Source: Planctomycetaceae bacterium (lineage in GTDB: Bacteria > Planctomycetota > Planctomycetia > Pirellulales > UBA1268). From it: a DNA stretch of 41,627 nt. Where the stretch lies: assembly GCA_021300535.1 (NCBI GenBank), contig JAJTED010000021.1:1-41627 (forward strand), read 5' to 3'. Below are positions 8,702 through 18,400 of this stretch, in pieces. Numbering within the stretch: position 1 is the first letter of the stretch; every line of letters starts with the position of its first letter. Below the pieces are notes generated by a model. That model was given only the letters and a program-made list of their open reading frames with translations, did no database searches and had not been told where the DNA came from. Made by a program: the position numbers and the translations under genes.

Positions 8702-8995
8702 GCGGCATGGATGGCGGGGTGGTTTTTATGCCCGGAGTCCCCGGGTTTCCACCCGGGGCTTCTTGGGTCACAAGAAGCCCCCGGCGGAAGCCGGGGGACA
8801 CCGGGTCACCCGCCTTCCCGCTCACCATGCACTGCGGGTTTTGCCCCGAGCAGTCGTGCGTCGTTGTGCGGCATGGATGGCGGGGTGGTTTTTATGCCCG
8901 GAGTCCCCGGGTTTCCACCCGGGGCTTCTCGGGTCACAAGAAGCCCCCGGCGGAAGCCGGGGGACACCGGGTCACCCGCCTCCCCGCTCCAAACC
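8702..8995. repeat. Tandem A/B hairpin unit, two copies, period 166 bp
   Basis: Copy 1 starts at 8702 and copy 2 at 8868, both with gcggcatggatggcgg. Each holds hairpin A (CCCCGGG-tttcca-CCCGGGG, 8739-8758 in copy 1) then hairpin B (CCCCCGGC-ggaa-GCCGGGGG, 8778-8797), followed by caccgggtcaccc. Copy 2 runs up to the stop of the CPBP protease gene at 8996. On the minus strand hairpin B is followed by a T-rich tract, so it probably terminates that gene's transcript before it reaches gluQ. Confidence 0.85.
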
Positions 8996-9739
8996 TTACA
9001 CCAGCCACCACGCCCCCGTGGCCAGCACCCAGCCGCCGAGGGCGAGGTTCGTCGCCGCGTGGGCGAGCACGCAGTCGATCGGCCGCCGCGTCGCCGCCGC
9101 GACGCCGCTCACGACCGCGAACCAGCCGACGGCCGCGACGGCTTCGCTCGGATGCGTGGCCGCGGCATACACGCCGCAGGCCCCGGCCACCGCCGGCGTG
9201 AGCAGGCCGAAGGGCACCTCCCAGAACTGCTCCTTGACGATGAACCGCAGGAAGAAGCCCCGCAGAAAGAGCTCCTCGACGAGGGGCGTGATCACGACGA
9301 GCCCGAGGCCGCGGACCGCGAGGAAGGCCCACGCTGCCGTCGCATTCGCGCCGAACTGCTCCCAGGGATTGAAGCCGCTCCGCTCATGCAGGTTGCCGGC
9401 CCAGCCGGCGTCGCGTTGCAAAGCCGACAGCACCACCCAGGGCACGACGAGCGCCAGGCCGAGGAGCGGCGGCCACCATGAGGGCCGGCCCAGCCAGGTC
9501 CGAATCGCCGGCCAGGCGACGACCACCAGTCCGGCCGTCACCGCCAGCCGGGCGGCATAGACCCATGGATAAGCCGCATAGGGGATGCCGAGGCTGCCGG
9601 CGATCCCGCCGCCGGAGGGCGTGGGCTCGAGAAGGCCGAGCGCGAGGAAGGCCACCATGGGCACCACGCAGGCCTGCCACGGCCGTGCCGGGCCGTGATC
9701 GGTGAGCGGTGGCTCCGCAGGCACCGCCCGTGATTTCAT
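8996..9739 (-). CDS. CPBP/CAAX-type intramembrane metalloprotease
   Basis: A 247-residue polytopic membrane protein with about six to eight hydrophobic segments. [15 protein letters not shown] carries the EExxxR signature of the CPBP (Abi/CAAX protease) family, ATHPSEA supplies a second-motif histidine, and [13 protein letters not shown] the last conserved His/Asn block. That combination resembles the CAAX protease-related family often found with exosortase/PEP-CTERM systems, but no exosortase is seen here. Substrate unknown. The gene is divergent from fusA, with 152 bases between the starts, and its stop touches a repeat hairpin that can act as terminator. Confidence 0.8.
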   Translation of the reverse strand: MKSRAVPAEPPLTDHGPARPWQACVVPMVAFLALGLLEPTPSGGGIAGSLGIPYAAYPWVYAARLAVTAGLVVVAWPAIRTWLGRPSWWPPLLGLALVVPWVVLSALQRDAGWAGNLHERSGFNPWEQFGANATAAWAFLAVRGLGLVVITPLVEELFLRGFFLRFIVKEQFWEVPFGLLTPAVAGACGVYAAATHPSEAVAAVGWFAVVSGVAAATRRPIDCVLAHAATNLALGGWVLATGAWWLV

Positions 9740-9749
9740 GGCGTTTTTT

Positions 9750-9806
9750 CCGTTCCCGAGGCGGGAACGGCCTCGGCTGTCGCGATTTTCCCGGCGCGAG
9801 TATATT
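9750..9806 (+). promoter_or_regulatory. Palindrome and -10-like box between the CPBP gene and fusA
   Basis: CCGTTCCCG-agg-CGGGAACGG (9750-9770) is a perfect 9-base inverted repeat 11 bases upstream of the CPBP gene start. TATATT at 9801-9806 is a good -10 for fusA, though no clear -35 lies 17 bases upstream. The palindrome is not a terminator in either direction, because its T tract lies on the wrong side. It could be an operator for one or both divergent genes; this is inference. Confidence 0.35.
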
Positions 9807-9891
9807 CGACGGGCTCGCCGCCATAGTCCCCGTATTCCCGCCCCGGCGGCCCGCGGGCGTTCCCTCCGTTTCCAGAAGGTGCTTCGTTTCC

Positions 9892-11982
9892 ATGGACCTG
9901 ACCAAGCTTCGCAACATGGGCATCTCCGCCCATATCGATTCCGGCAAGACCACCCTCTCGGAGCGGATTCTGTACTACGCCGGCCGCATCCACCGCATCC
10001 AGGAAGTCAAGGGCGGCGGCGACGGGGCGACCATGGACTACATGGACCTCGAGCGGGAGCGCGGGATCACGATCACGTCGGCCGCCACGAGCGTGCAGTG
10101 GGGCGACTGCGCCATCAACCTCATCGACACCCCGGGCCACGTGGACTTCACCGTCGAGGTGGAACGCAGCCTCCGCGTGCTCGACGGCGCGATCCTCGTG
10201 CTCTGCTCCGTGGGCGGCGTGCAGAGCCAGTCGATGACGGTCGACCGGCAGATGAAGCGGTACAAGGTGCCGCGGCTGGCGTTCGTCAACAAGATGGACC
10301 GCACCGGGGCCAACTTCGACCGCGTGGTGCAGCAGCTCAAGGACAAGCTCGGCTGCCATGCCATTCCCTACCAGATCCCGATCGGCAAGGAGGACAAGCT
10401 CCAGGGCGTGATCGACCTGGTGCGGATGAAGGCCATCTACTTCGACGGCGACAACGGCGAGCACGTTCGCGAGGAGGCGATTCCCGCCGACTATCAAGAC
10501 AAGGCCGCCGAGGCCCGCCACAAGCTGCTCGAAGACCTGGCGATGTATTCCGATTCGCTGATGGAGAAGCTCCTCTCGGAGGAGGTTCCCACGGAGGACG
10601 AGATCCACGCCGTCACCAAGGCGGCCGTCCATTCCCAGAGCATCACGCCGGTGTTCTGCGGCTCGGCCTACAAGAACAAGGGCGTGCAGCCGCTGCTCGA
10701 CGCGGTCGTCCGCTACCTGCCCAATCCGCTGGAGCGGAAGGTGATCGCCAAGAACTGGTCGAACGCCGACGAGAAGTTCGACCTCGAGGCCGATCCCAAG
10801 AAGCCGCTGGTGGCGATGGCCTTCAAGATCGTCGACGATCCCTTCGGCCAGCTGACCTTCATGCGGCTCTACCAGGGCACGCTGAAGAAAGGCGAGGCCT
10901 ACATCAACCAGCGCACGAGCCAGAAGCAGCGGTTCAGCCGCATCGTGCGGATGCACGCCGACAAGCGCGAGGAGATCGAGTCGGCCGAGGCGGGCGACAT
11001 CGTGGCCGTGATGGGCGTGGATGCCGCTTCCGGCGACACGTATTCCGCCGACGCCAAGTATTGCACGCTCGAGAGCATGTTCGTGCCGGAGCCGGTGATC
11101 AAGATGGCGATCACGCCCACCAACCGCGACGGCCTCGACAAGCTCGGCAAGGGCCTGCAGCGGTTCACCCGCGAGGATCCCACGTTCCGCGTGTTCACCG
11201 ACGAGGAGACGGGTGAGACGCTGATCGCCGGCATGGGCGAGCTGCACCTCGACATCTACGTGGAGCGGATCAAGCGGGAATACAAGGTCGACGTGACCGT
11301 CGGCGCGCCGAAGGTGAGCTACCGCGAGGCTCCCACCAAGAGCACGGCCTACGACTACAAGCACAAGAAGCAGACGGGCGGCTCGGGCCAGTATGCCCAC
11401 ATCATCGGCCACCTCGAGCCGCTGCCCGAGGACGCGACCGAGAACTTCGTGTTCGAGGATGCGGTGGTGGGCGGCCGCGTGCCGCGGGAATACATCCCCT
11501 CGGTCGAGAAGGGCTTCCTGGCCGTGCTCAACAAGGGGCCGATCGCCGGCTTTCCGATCGTGGGCGTGAAGGCCACGCTCGAGGACGGCTCCTACCACGA
11601 CGTCGACTCCAGCGACATGGCCTTCCAGGTCTGCGCCCGGGCCGGCTTCCGGGAGGCGTTCCTCAACACGAAGCCCGTGCTGCTCGAGCCGATCATGAAG
11701 ATGGAGGTCGAGGTGCCCGCCGATTTCCAGGGCGCCGTCACAGGCGAGCTCAACAAGCGGCGTGGCCTGATCATCTCGACGGAGACCGTGGGCAACGCGT
11801 CCACGATCATCGCCGAGGTGCCGCTGGCCGAGACCTTCGGCTACTCCACCGACCTGCGGAGCATGACGCAGGGGCAGGGGGTGTTCACGATGGAGTTCGC
11901 CAAGTACCGGCCGACTCCCGGCAACATCCAGAAGGAGATCGTCGAGGAGCGGAAGAAAGCGGAGCTGGCCGCGGCGAAGTAA
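9892..11982 (+). CDS. fusA: Elongation factor G, spd/mitochondrial EFG1 type
   Basis: Full-length EF-G of 696 residues, the GTPase that moves tRNAs and mRNA through the ribosome. G1 is AHIDSGKTT (13-21), switch [11 protein letters not shown] (57-66), G3 DTPGH (79-83) and G4 NKMD (133-136). The C-terminal domains end with the [13 protein letters not shown]-like block ([12 protein letters not shown]). Ser17 in place of the common Ala, plus the [16 protein letters not shown] context, match the spd-EFG1/mitochondrial EFG1 subfamily found in spirochaetes, planctomycetes and some deltaproteobacteria. The frame is open 61 codons upstream, but homology begins at ATG 9892. It stands alone rather than in a ribosomal-protein (str) operon. 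A partner spdEFG2 for recycling would be expected elsewhere. Confidence 0.95.
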   Translation: MDLTKLRNMGISAHIDSGKTTLSERILYYAGRIHRIQEVKGGGDGATMDYMDLERERGITITSAATSVQWGDCAINLIDTPGHVDFTVEVERSLRVLDGAILVLCSVGGVQSQSMTVDRQMKRYKVPRLAFVNKMDRTGANFDRVVQQLKDKLGCHAIPYQIPIGKEDKLQGVIDLVRMKAIYFDGDNGEHVREEAIPADYQDKAAEARHKLLEDLAMYSDSLMEKLLSEEVPTEDEIHAVTKAAVHSQSITPVFCGSAYKNKGVQPLLDAVVRYLPNPLERKVIAKNWSNADEKFDLEADPKKPLVAMAFKIVDDPFGQLTFMRLYQGTLKKGEAYINQRTSQKQRFSRIVRMHADKREEIESAEAGDIVAVMGVDAASGDTYSADAKYCTLESMFVPEPVIKMAITPTNRDGLDKLGKGLQRFTREDPTFRVFTDEETGETLIAGMGELHLDIYVERIKREYKVDVTVGAPKVSYREAPTKSTAYDYKHKKQTGGSGQYAHIIGHLEPLPEDATENFVFEDAVVGGRVPREYIPSVEKGFLAVLNKGPIAGFPIVGVKATLEDGSYHDVDSSDMAFQVCARAGFREAFLNTKPVLLEPIMKMEVEVPADFQGAVTGELNKRRGLIISTETVGNASTIIAEVPLAETFGYSTDLRSMTQGQGVFTMEFAKYRPTPGNIQKEIVEERKKAELAAAK

Positions 11983-12001
11983 GCCGCCGCCCGCGATCCC
12001 A

Positions 12002-12126
12002 CAAAAAGCCCCCGGCGGAAGCCGGGGGACACCGGGTCACCAGCCTCCCCGCGCACCATGCGCCGTGACGCCATAGGCACGACGGTCAGAGACCGCCGGT
12101 CCAGTGGTGCAAGCCTCCAGGCTTGC
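12002..12126. repeat. B hairpin and second-family palindrome after fusA
   Basis: A B-type hairpin (12009-12028) follows the fusA stop by about 26 bases. Read on the minus strand it ends in CTTTTTG, so it would stop transcripts coming from the DUF3050 gene. GCAAGCCTCCAGGCTTGC at 12109-12126 is a perfect palindrome of the second repeat family also seen at 718-794. Nothing else is visible between the two convergent genes. Confidence 0.7.
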
Positions 12127-12172
12127 GAATGCGAGTCGTGCAGCCACGGGCCGCATTCGACGGCTCGTGCCG

Positions 12173-12952
12173 TCACAGCGCCGCCGCGATTGCGTCCCAG
12201 AGCGCGATCCGCGACTCCAGGCAGTCGCGGGCCGTGGCGGAGGCGGCGGCCCACTTGGCGGCGTCGGCGCCGCACAGCCGGGCCATGATCCGCCGGCAGA
12301 CGGGGGCGTGTTTTTCGTCGTCGTGGGCGATGTGCCGCTCCAGGTAGAAGCGGAACGGCCCCCAGGCGGGATCGCCTGCGGCCAGCGCCGTGACCAGGCC
12401 GCGGAACATGTCGGGGATCACGTCCTCACGGCCGTAGGTGAAGGCGGCCACGATGCGATGGGTTTCCCCGCAGTCGATGATGGCGAATGACCGGCGGACG
12501 AACTCCAGGGCGGCCGGGGGACCGCCGCACGTGGCGAGCGCGTGGTCGAGCGATTCGCCGCCGCGCAAGGCGTCGAGGAGTCGGGTGATCGGGCCGGTGT
12601 CGGCGCCGGCCCGGGCCATGGCGGCGAGGTAGAGCTCGAAATGGCTGGCGTAGCCGCCGTCGGGGAGCTCGTCCGACTCTTCGTCGAGGACAATCTCGTT
12701 GACGAGCCGGCGGGCCTCGGGATCGGTGGTGGGCACCCACGGGATGGATGTGCAGGTGAGCCGCTGCTGCAGGGCCTTGAGGAGGCTTTGGAAGTCCCAG
12801 ACCGCGAAAATGTGGTGCTCCATGAACCGCCGCAGGCGGTCGGGGCTGTTCACGAGGCGGTAGATCGGGTGGTCGACGAGCCGGGCACGGCAGTCGCCGA
12901 GGTCGATCCCCGGGCGGGCCAGGCCGGAGGGTGGAGTCGCGGTGGTTGTCAT
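12173..12952 (-). CDS. DUF3050 protein, heme-oxygenase-like fold
   Basis: A 259-residue soluble, helix-rich protein. LVNSPDRLRRFMEHHIFAVW, the block around PWVPTTDPEARRLVNEIVLDEESDEL, and FYLERHIAHDDEKHAP are the hallmark stretches of DUF3050, a family predicted to have the heme-oxygenase-like helical fold. The histidines and acidic residues in HHIFAVWDF, DEESDEL and ERHIAHDDEKH could form a di-metal site, as in other members of that superfamily; this is inference. The true reaction is unknown. The gene is monocistronic, convergent with fusA and flanked on both sides by repeat hairpins. Confidence 0.75.
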   Translation of the reverse strand: MTTTATPPSGLARPGIDLGDCRARLVDHPIYRLVNSPDRLRRFMEHHIFAVWDFQSLLKALQQRLTCTSIPWVPTTDPEARRLVNEIVLDEESDELPDGGYASHFELYLAAMARAGADTGPITRLLDALRGGESLDHALATCGGPPAALEFVRRSFAIIDCGETHRIVAAFTYGREDVIPDMFRGLVTALAAGDPAWGPFRFYLERHIAHDDEKHAPVCRRIMARLCGADAAKWAAASATARDCLESRIALWDAIAAAL

Positions 12953-13004
12953 GTCTCCGTTTTAGCCGGCCGGCCGCAACAGGGGAGGGCAAAGTCGTGC
13001 CTCC

Positions 13005-13213
13005 ACCACAAACAGCCCCCGGCGGAAGCCGCGGGACACCGGGTCACGTGCGATCCCGCTCACCATGCGCCGTGGGTTTGAACGACGGAATCACGTGCCG
13101 TCGTGGGGCATTGACGGCGGGGTGGTTTTCATGCCCGGAGTCCCCGGGTTTCCACCCGGGGCTTCTTGGGCGCGGTGGATCTACAAACAGCCCCCGGCGG
13201 AAGCCGTTCGCCG
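13005..13213. repeat. A/B hairpin cluster, last B copy truncated at a gene stop
   Basis: Hairpin B variant at about 13014-13036 (right arm altered to GCCGCGGG), hairpin A at about 13140-13161, and a partial B at 13190-13206. The partial B starts normally (CCCCCGGCGGAAGCC) but continues gttcgccgggcta into the TAG stop of the DUF1559 gene. The DUF1559 gene therefore ends within or against the repeat. The altered B can still fold (GCCCGGCG/CGCCGGGGGC on the minus strand). Confidence 0.7.
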
Positions 13214-13215
13214 GG

Positions 13216-14163
13216 CTACTTGTAATCGCCTTCGTTGAGGACGCGGTATGCGCCTGTCCATGTGCCATAGGATCCCGTGGATCCGGATGCCGTTATCGCG
13301 TTCGCGTGGTCCCAGCTACAGAGTTGGGCATAGACGGGAGCTTGCAGCGAATCTTTGAGAAACTCCGTATGGCCGTCGCAGAACGCGGCCACGACGCCGC
13401 CAGGATGGTTCGACGCCGGCTGGCTCCACAAACCAGGGTGCGCTGCGGTGCCCGAGTTGATGATCTTTCCGGCGGGAGGGGAGCCACTGAGGCCAAAGGA
13501 CGCAGACAGCTGTCTGTTGATGTTTCCCATTGGTCCGGGGACGATGAAACCACTGATCTGCATGTTCCAAGACGCCGGAACTGTATTTTCCGGCCCGCCA
13601 GGGCCGCATTTTTCAGAGAGCACGAGCGTGTACGCTGTGCCGTCTGCGCTCGCGATTTCATCCATCGCAAGCCGGCCCGAGGTCGTGCTGGTATCAAGCA
13701 TGACACCTTCGAATCGCCGCGTATTTTGGACGGCGCCGCAGTTGCCCGCGTAGGCGAGCGTGGGACCCGTCTGCGAGTCGGGCGGGCTCGAGGGACAGAC
13801 GAACGTCGTCACGAAGGCCGCATTAGCAACAGGAACGATGCCAGTGGCATCTACCGTTCTGTAGATGTCGTTTCGTTCGATAAAAGGCAGGAGCATGATC
13901 GTCCAGGGCGAGGTGCCGCCGGCCGGCCCAGTGTTCCGCCACCCCGGCACGAACCCGTTCTGCTCGGCATGCCTGATCGCGGCAAACGCCAGCTGGTACT
14001 GGTTGTTCCGGCACACCGTTTGACGCCCACTCTCCCGGACCCCATTCAAGGCGGGCAGGAGCAGCCCCATGAGCACGGCGATGATCGTAATCACGACCAG
14101 CAGCTCGACGAGCGTGAATCCCGCCCGGCTGCGCGGATATCGAACGGATGGCATGCGAGGCAT
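13216..14163 (-). CDS. DUF1559 prepilin-like protein (H-x9-DG family)
   Basis: A 315-residue protein with a type III prepilin signal: basic leader, then Gly15-Phe16 in RAGFTLVELLVVITIIAVL, Glu at +5 and a hydrophobic helix. The middle has the DUF1559 pattern (CRNNQYQLAFAAIRHAEQNG, then WTIMLLPFIERNDIYR). His253 and Asp263-Gly264 (HPGGVVAAFCDG) form the H-x9-DG motif typical of these planctomycete proteins, which are greatly expanded in that phylum and of unknown function. ATG at 14163 has AGGAGA 8 bases upstream. It follows the pilus/secretion operon by 61 bases and may be an exported pseudopilin-like subunit. Base composition looks less GC-rich than its neighbours. Confidence 0.85.
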   Translation of the reverse strand: MPRMPSVRYPRSRAGFTLVELLVVITIIAVLMGLLLPALNGVRESGRQTVCRNNQYQLAFAAIRHAEQNGFVPGWRNTGPAGGTSPWTIMLLPFIERNDIYRTVDATGIVPVANAAFVTTFVCPSSPPDSQTGPTLAYAGNCGAVQNTRRFEGVMLDTSTTSGRLAMDEIASADGTAYTLVLSEKCGPGGPENTVPASWNMQISGFIVPGPMGNINRQLSASFGLSGSPPAGKIINSGTAAHPGLWSQPASNHPGGVVAAFCDGHTEFLKDSLQAPVYAQLCSWDHANAITASGSTGSYGTWTGAYRVLNEGDYK

Positions 14164-14224
14164 GGCGAAATCTCCTGCGAGGGGGCGGCCGCTCGGGCCT
14201 CCAAACTATTGTACCGACGGGGGA

Positions 14225-15421
14225 CTATTTCGGGATGAAGGAATGCCGCACGGTCATCTGCCGCACCTGGTTGCTCGACGGCTCGTAGCAGCGGATCCGC
14301 ACCTCGATGCCCCGCAGCGGCACGGGATAGGGGGGCGAGGTCTCGTATTCGGCCGGATCGTCGGGTACGACGTTGTTGTTGTCATCCAGCCCGTTTGTCC
14401 CGTCGTCGATAACGCCGTCATTGTCGTCATCGATACCGTTGAACTCGTAGTGCAGGCTCCAGGTGTCGTAGGTGCGGGTCAGCCCCGACCGGGCATCCGC
14501 GGCGCGGAGCAGGATGCTGGTCGCGGCGGTGGAGCCTGAAAGCTGCACGTAGTCGGCGTTCGGCAGAGACTGCGGATCGAAAACCCGGACGTCGAAGGAG
14601 ATCACGTTCGTGAGCACCACGTCCTCCCAGGCACGGTCGGTCTCGTCGAACGTGGCCTCCAAAGTCAGACGCCCGAACGAGTCCGTGAGGACGGCATAGG
14701 GAAACGTGCCGCTGCGAAGCTGGCCTGTGCCGCTCCGGAGGAACAGACGATTCTCCCGCTTCGTCAGGTCGGCCAGCGTGTTGGGCACCGCGGATGCCCC
14801 TTCCCGCCGCAGCGAGAGGTCGTAGAGCGGCGTCGAGTTCGAACCCAGGAGACTCGCGACCGGCACCGGCGTGGCCGTGCCGCCAGCGAAGAAGGGCGTC
14901 TGGCCGACGTAACCGACCACCAGCAACTGCCGGCGATGGAGGTTGAAGAGCGTCGTCCCCGGAAGCGGCTGATCGGCGGCCTGGCGGCAGAACCAGGCCA
15001 CCTCGGCAGAGTCCGACTCGATGGAATTGGATCCATACCGCCCCACGAACGGCCCGCCCACCGCTCGGGTCGTGAACAGGAGAATGTCGTCGGTGTCGCC
15101 GACCAGGCCGGACGGTGTTCCGGTGTCGGCCTGCGGCCCTTCCAGAAGCTCGAAGTAGCCGCTGTTCGACTCCGGCCGCGCCCAGGGCACCAGCTCCGCC
15201 GTCACGCCCGATAGGTCCTGCCGCAACTGCCACGCGGTGCTCCGCATCCGGCCCGCCAGGGCCACCAGACTCTGGCTTTGCGACGCGGCGCGGCCGAAGG
15301 TGCCGATCATCGTGGCCACGCCCGCCATCACGAGCAGCGCCACTGCCGAAGCGATGAGCAGCTCCGTGAGGCTGAAGCCCGGGCGGACCGCGGCGGCGGG
15401 AGATGGTTTCCGTGCCGGCAT
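14225..15421 (-). CDS. Prepilin-like protein, PulJ/GspJ-position minor pseudopilin
   Basis: 398 residues with a prepilin signal: Gly15-Phe16 in RPGFSLTELLIASAVALLVM. The body is mostly polar and beta-rich, and GspJ-like in position, following the GspK-like gene by 4 bases. The frame extends 87 codons upstream through the neighbour, but ATG at 15421 directly precedes the signal and is the only sensible start. Residues about 330-350 are Asp/Asn-rich (IDDDNDGVIDDG then LDDNNN), resembling calcium-binding DxDxDG loops. Homology beyond the N-terminus is not recognised. Likely a tip or minor subunit of the pseudopilus, processed by a prepilin peptidase not present in the window. Confidence 0.75.
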   Translation of the reverse strand: MPARKPSPAAAVRPGFSLTELLIASAVALLVMAGVATMIGTFGRAASQSQSLVALAGRMRSTAWQLRQDLSGVTAELVPWARPESNSGYFELLEGPQADTGTPSGLVGDTDDILLFTTRAVGGPFVGRYGSNSIESDSAEVAWFCRQAADQPLPGTTLFNLHRRQLLVVGYVGQTPFFAGGTATPVPVASLLGSNSTPLYDLSLRREGASAVPNTLADLTKRENRLFLRSGTGQLRSGTFPYAVLTDSFGRLTLEATFDETDRAWEDVVLTNVISFDVRVFDPQSLPNADYVQLSGSTAATSILLRAADARSGLTRTYDTWSLHYEFNGIDDDNDGVIDDGTNGLDDNNNVVPDDPAEYETSPPYPVPLRGIEVRIRCYEPSSNQVRQMTVRHSFIPK

Positions 15422-15425
15422 GGCG

Positions 15426-18400
15426 TCACTCCAGGAATCGTCGCAGGCGGATCGTGTCGCGGACGTTGAGGTTTTCCCCCTCGCGAAACCCGACGGGAAT
15501 CGACCGATCCACGATCGCGAACAGCCGGTGGCAGGTGCGGGAGCCGTCGCCCGAGTCGGTCGTCTCCAGCGTGATCCAGACGGCGAAGACGTGCGAGCGG
15601 ATCGTGGCCGTGTTGGCGAGGCGGATCGCGGTGGCGTGGGCGAGGAAGGGGTTTTGCGTGGCCGGATTGTCCGTGACGTCATCGCGGGCGATCGGCTGGT
15701 TGGCTGTTCCGGTCAGCGAGAGCACCTGGCCGAGCGACGTGGCGGGGCCCGAGCCTGCGAGGAATGGGTTCACTCGCATGGTGCCGGAGGAGACGATGGG
15801 CAGAGCCGTGCCTCCCACGAGTGTGGACCAGACGAGCGAATCGGAGTCGTCGGGGGCTGTGCCGCTGGCCATGGGGCCGCTGACTATGGTGTTGACGTTG
15901 ACCCGGCCCGGTTCTCGCCAGCTGGAGAACTGGTGAGCCTTGAGGCGGTCGAGCCCGCACGTCCCCGAGTCCGAGAGCTGCACCGCCACGCCGGCAAAGC
16001 GCGACGGCACGTGGATCGCATCGAGGAGCAGCCGATGGAAGGGAATGGTCGTGCCGCCCACCGTGATCGCGGTGGTGTCGGCCACCATGGACGACGGCGG
16101 AAACGCATAATTGCGAAACAGGTCCGGCGGGGAATCGGCGGGCACGAGCACCGTCTCGCCGTGGCTCACGAACGGCCGGTTCGGCCAGTGCAGCCAGGCC
16201 GGCTTGTTGCCCGGATACGCCCCGAGCGACGTTCCCGACTGCGTTATCCAGGCGTTGGCCGTTCTCCAGAATCGCGTCATCGCGGAACCGCCATCGGGCC
16301 GGCGTTTTCGCTGGCCCGGGGGCGGGGCCACTTCCACCTCGGCCGAGTCCACCACCACGTATGGGTTGTCGGGCCCGTTCGCCCGCCCCGGGTCGGCAAG
16401 CCGCTCCAGCGTCACCGTGCCGCTGGTCGCACGCGAGAACACTCCGGTCGTGCCAGAGGCCACGCCGACTGGATGACCGGTGCCGGCGGCGGCTCCGAAC
16501 TCCATCGGAGACGGCGGGTGCAAGCAGATGGTGTCGTTGTCGGCCAGCGACCGGCCTACCGTGCCGCTGATGATGCTCACGGTCGACGACTGGAGCACGG
16601 GCGTGCCACTGACGCTCGTGAGCCACCACTGCGTTCCCGAGGTTGCGGCACCCGGTCGGAATTGGGCGACGCTGTTCGTGTCGTAGCGGACCTGCCATGT
16701 CGCATTGGCCAGGGCCAGATTCGACGACGTGCCAGTGGTCAACTCGGAGGAAAGATTCTCGACCGTTCTGGACGTCGTGCCGGTGCTGCTCGTGCTCGTG
16801 ACCACGGCGTTCCAGGCCAGCCTCTGCAGGTTCACGAAGAGTTGTCCGGTGGCAAGGCCCGGATTCCACCACGCGGCCGTCTCGGTGATCACCATCTCGG
16901 GCCGTTCGACGCCGAAAACGACGCCCCTGTCCGGGTCGCCCGTCGTGGCCAGGTTGCCATCGACGTTCCAGCCGTTCGTGGGATTGGTGTCATACTCGAA
17001 CCCCGTCATCGTCGAGTCTTCGTCGCGGAAGTCGACGACGTTCACCGCCCACTGGGCCGCCTTGGTCCGCAACTCGACCGCCGCCGGGGTGGTGCCTGTC
17101 GCCGTCGTGCCGCCCAGGGCCAGCAACAGCGTGTACAAGCCCTTGCAATACTCGTGCCGATCCGAACCGCTGACAAGGGGACGGTTGAGGTTGAACCGCA
17201 GGCCCGCCGCCACGTCGGGAGCGGTCGCATTGGTGTTGGACCAGGGGTAGACCGGCGCGGTTGCGCTGCCGGTGAGAAAGGTCTGCACCTGCGCGGCAGC
17301 GGCACCGGTCAACGCCGGCGTGTCCCAGCTGTCGGTCGTGATCCGCATCCTTGCCCGCTGCGCCTCACCTCCGAGCGTGGCGGCGAGCCGTTGCGGGAGC
17401 GTGGCAGCGTCGGCGTCGGGTGCCCGCAGGAGCCGCTCCATGTCGGCGATGGCGAACGGGCTGTCGTCGAGGCCGGCGGTCGCGGCCGGGACGGCGGCGG
17501 TGTTTCGCGGAGCGAGGTGGTCGAGGCGGACCTCGTAGGGATCGTTCGTGCCGTCGGGGCCGCCCTGCGGCATCGTGAACTGCAGCGTGGGCTGGAGCTG
17601 CGACCCGCTCGGCGATGTCATCCTGGTCCGCACCCGGCACTGCAGGTCGGCCAGGGAGTTCGTGCCGGCGATCGTCTGCCCGTAGAGGCCGAACGACCCG
17701 GTCGCCGCCGTCTGCTGCAATGCGTTCGCATCGTCACCAGCGCCCCCCGGGACGCCGTCGGCGCCGTACCGACCGACCACGGTGAGGCCGGGGGAGGGGC
17801 GGCGCTGGGCGTTGGAGGCGGTGCCGGCCGTGGTCGACTGGGGTGGGCCGCCCAGCATCCGACTCCCCCACTGGCCGAGCAGCCCGCAGGAGGTCGGATC
17901 CACATCGGCCGGGCCGGCGCCCAGCCCCAGCCGTCCGCTGGATGCGCCGGAACCATCGGCCGTGCCGGCGGCATTGATGTTGATCCGTCCGTCGAGGTCG
18001 AGCACGAGATAGGAGACGCGGTACGAAAAGGTGCCATTCGGCGATGCTCGGGAGGGCAGAACGCCGCTGAGCCACACGCCATCGGCGATGCCGTCGTTGT
18101 CGTTGTCCACGGTCGCCGTCCCGCTGCTGTCGAACGACACCCGCGAAAACCCCGTGACCTGGCCGTCGCTCAACACGGGCTGGGCCAGCCATGGGTTGTG
18201 GTCGTCATAGGCATCCCACGGCTCCGCCGCCGTGGTGCCGGCCGCGGGCGTGCCCGAGAACTCGCGGCCATTGACGACTGCCGAGTAGGTCGAACTCGTC
18301 GTGCTCAAGACCGCCGGCGGGAATCCGGGCCGACCAGAGGTGTTGGCGAGCAACACAATACCGCCGCTCACGCCGACGGTGCGGAAGCTCACGGGACCGC

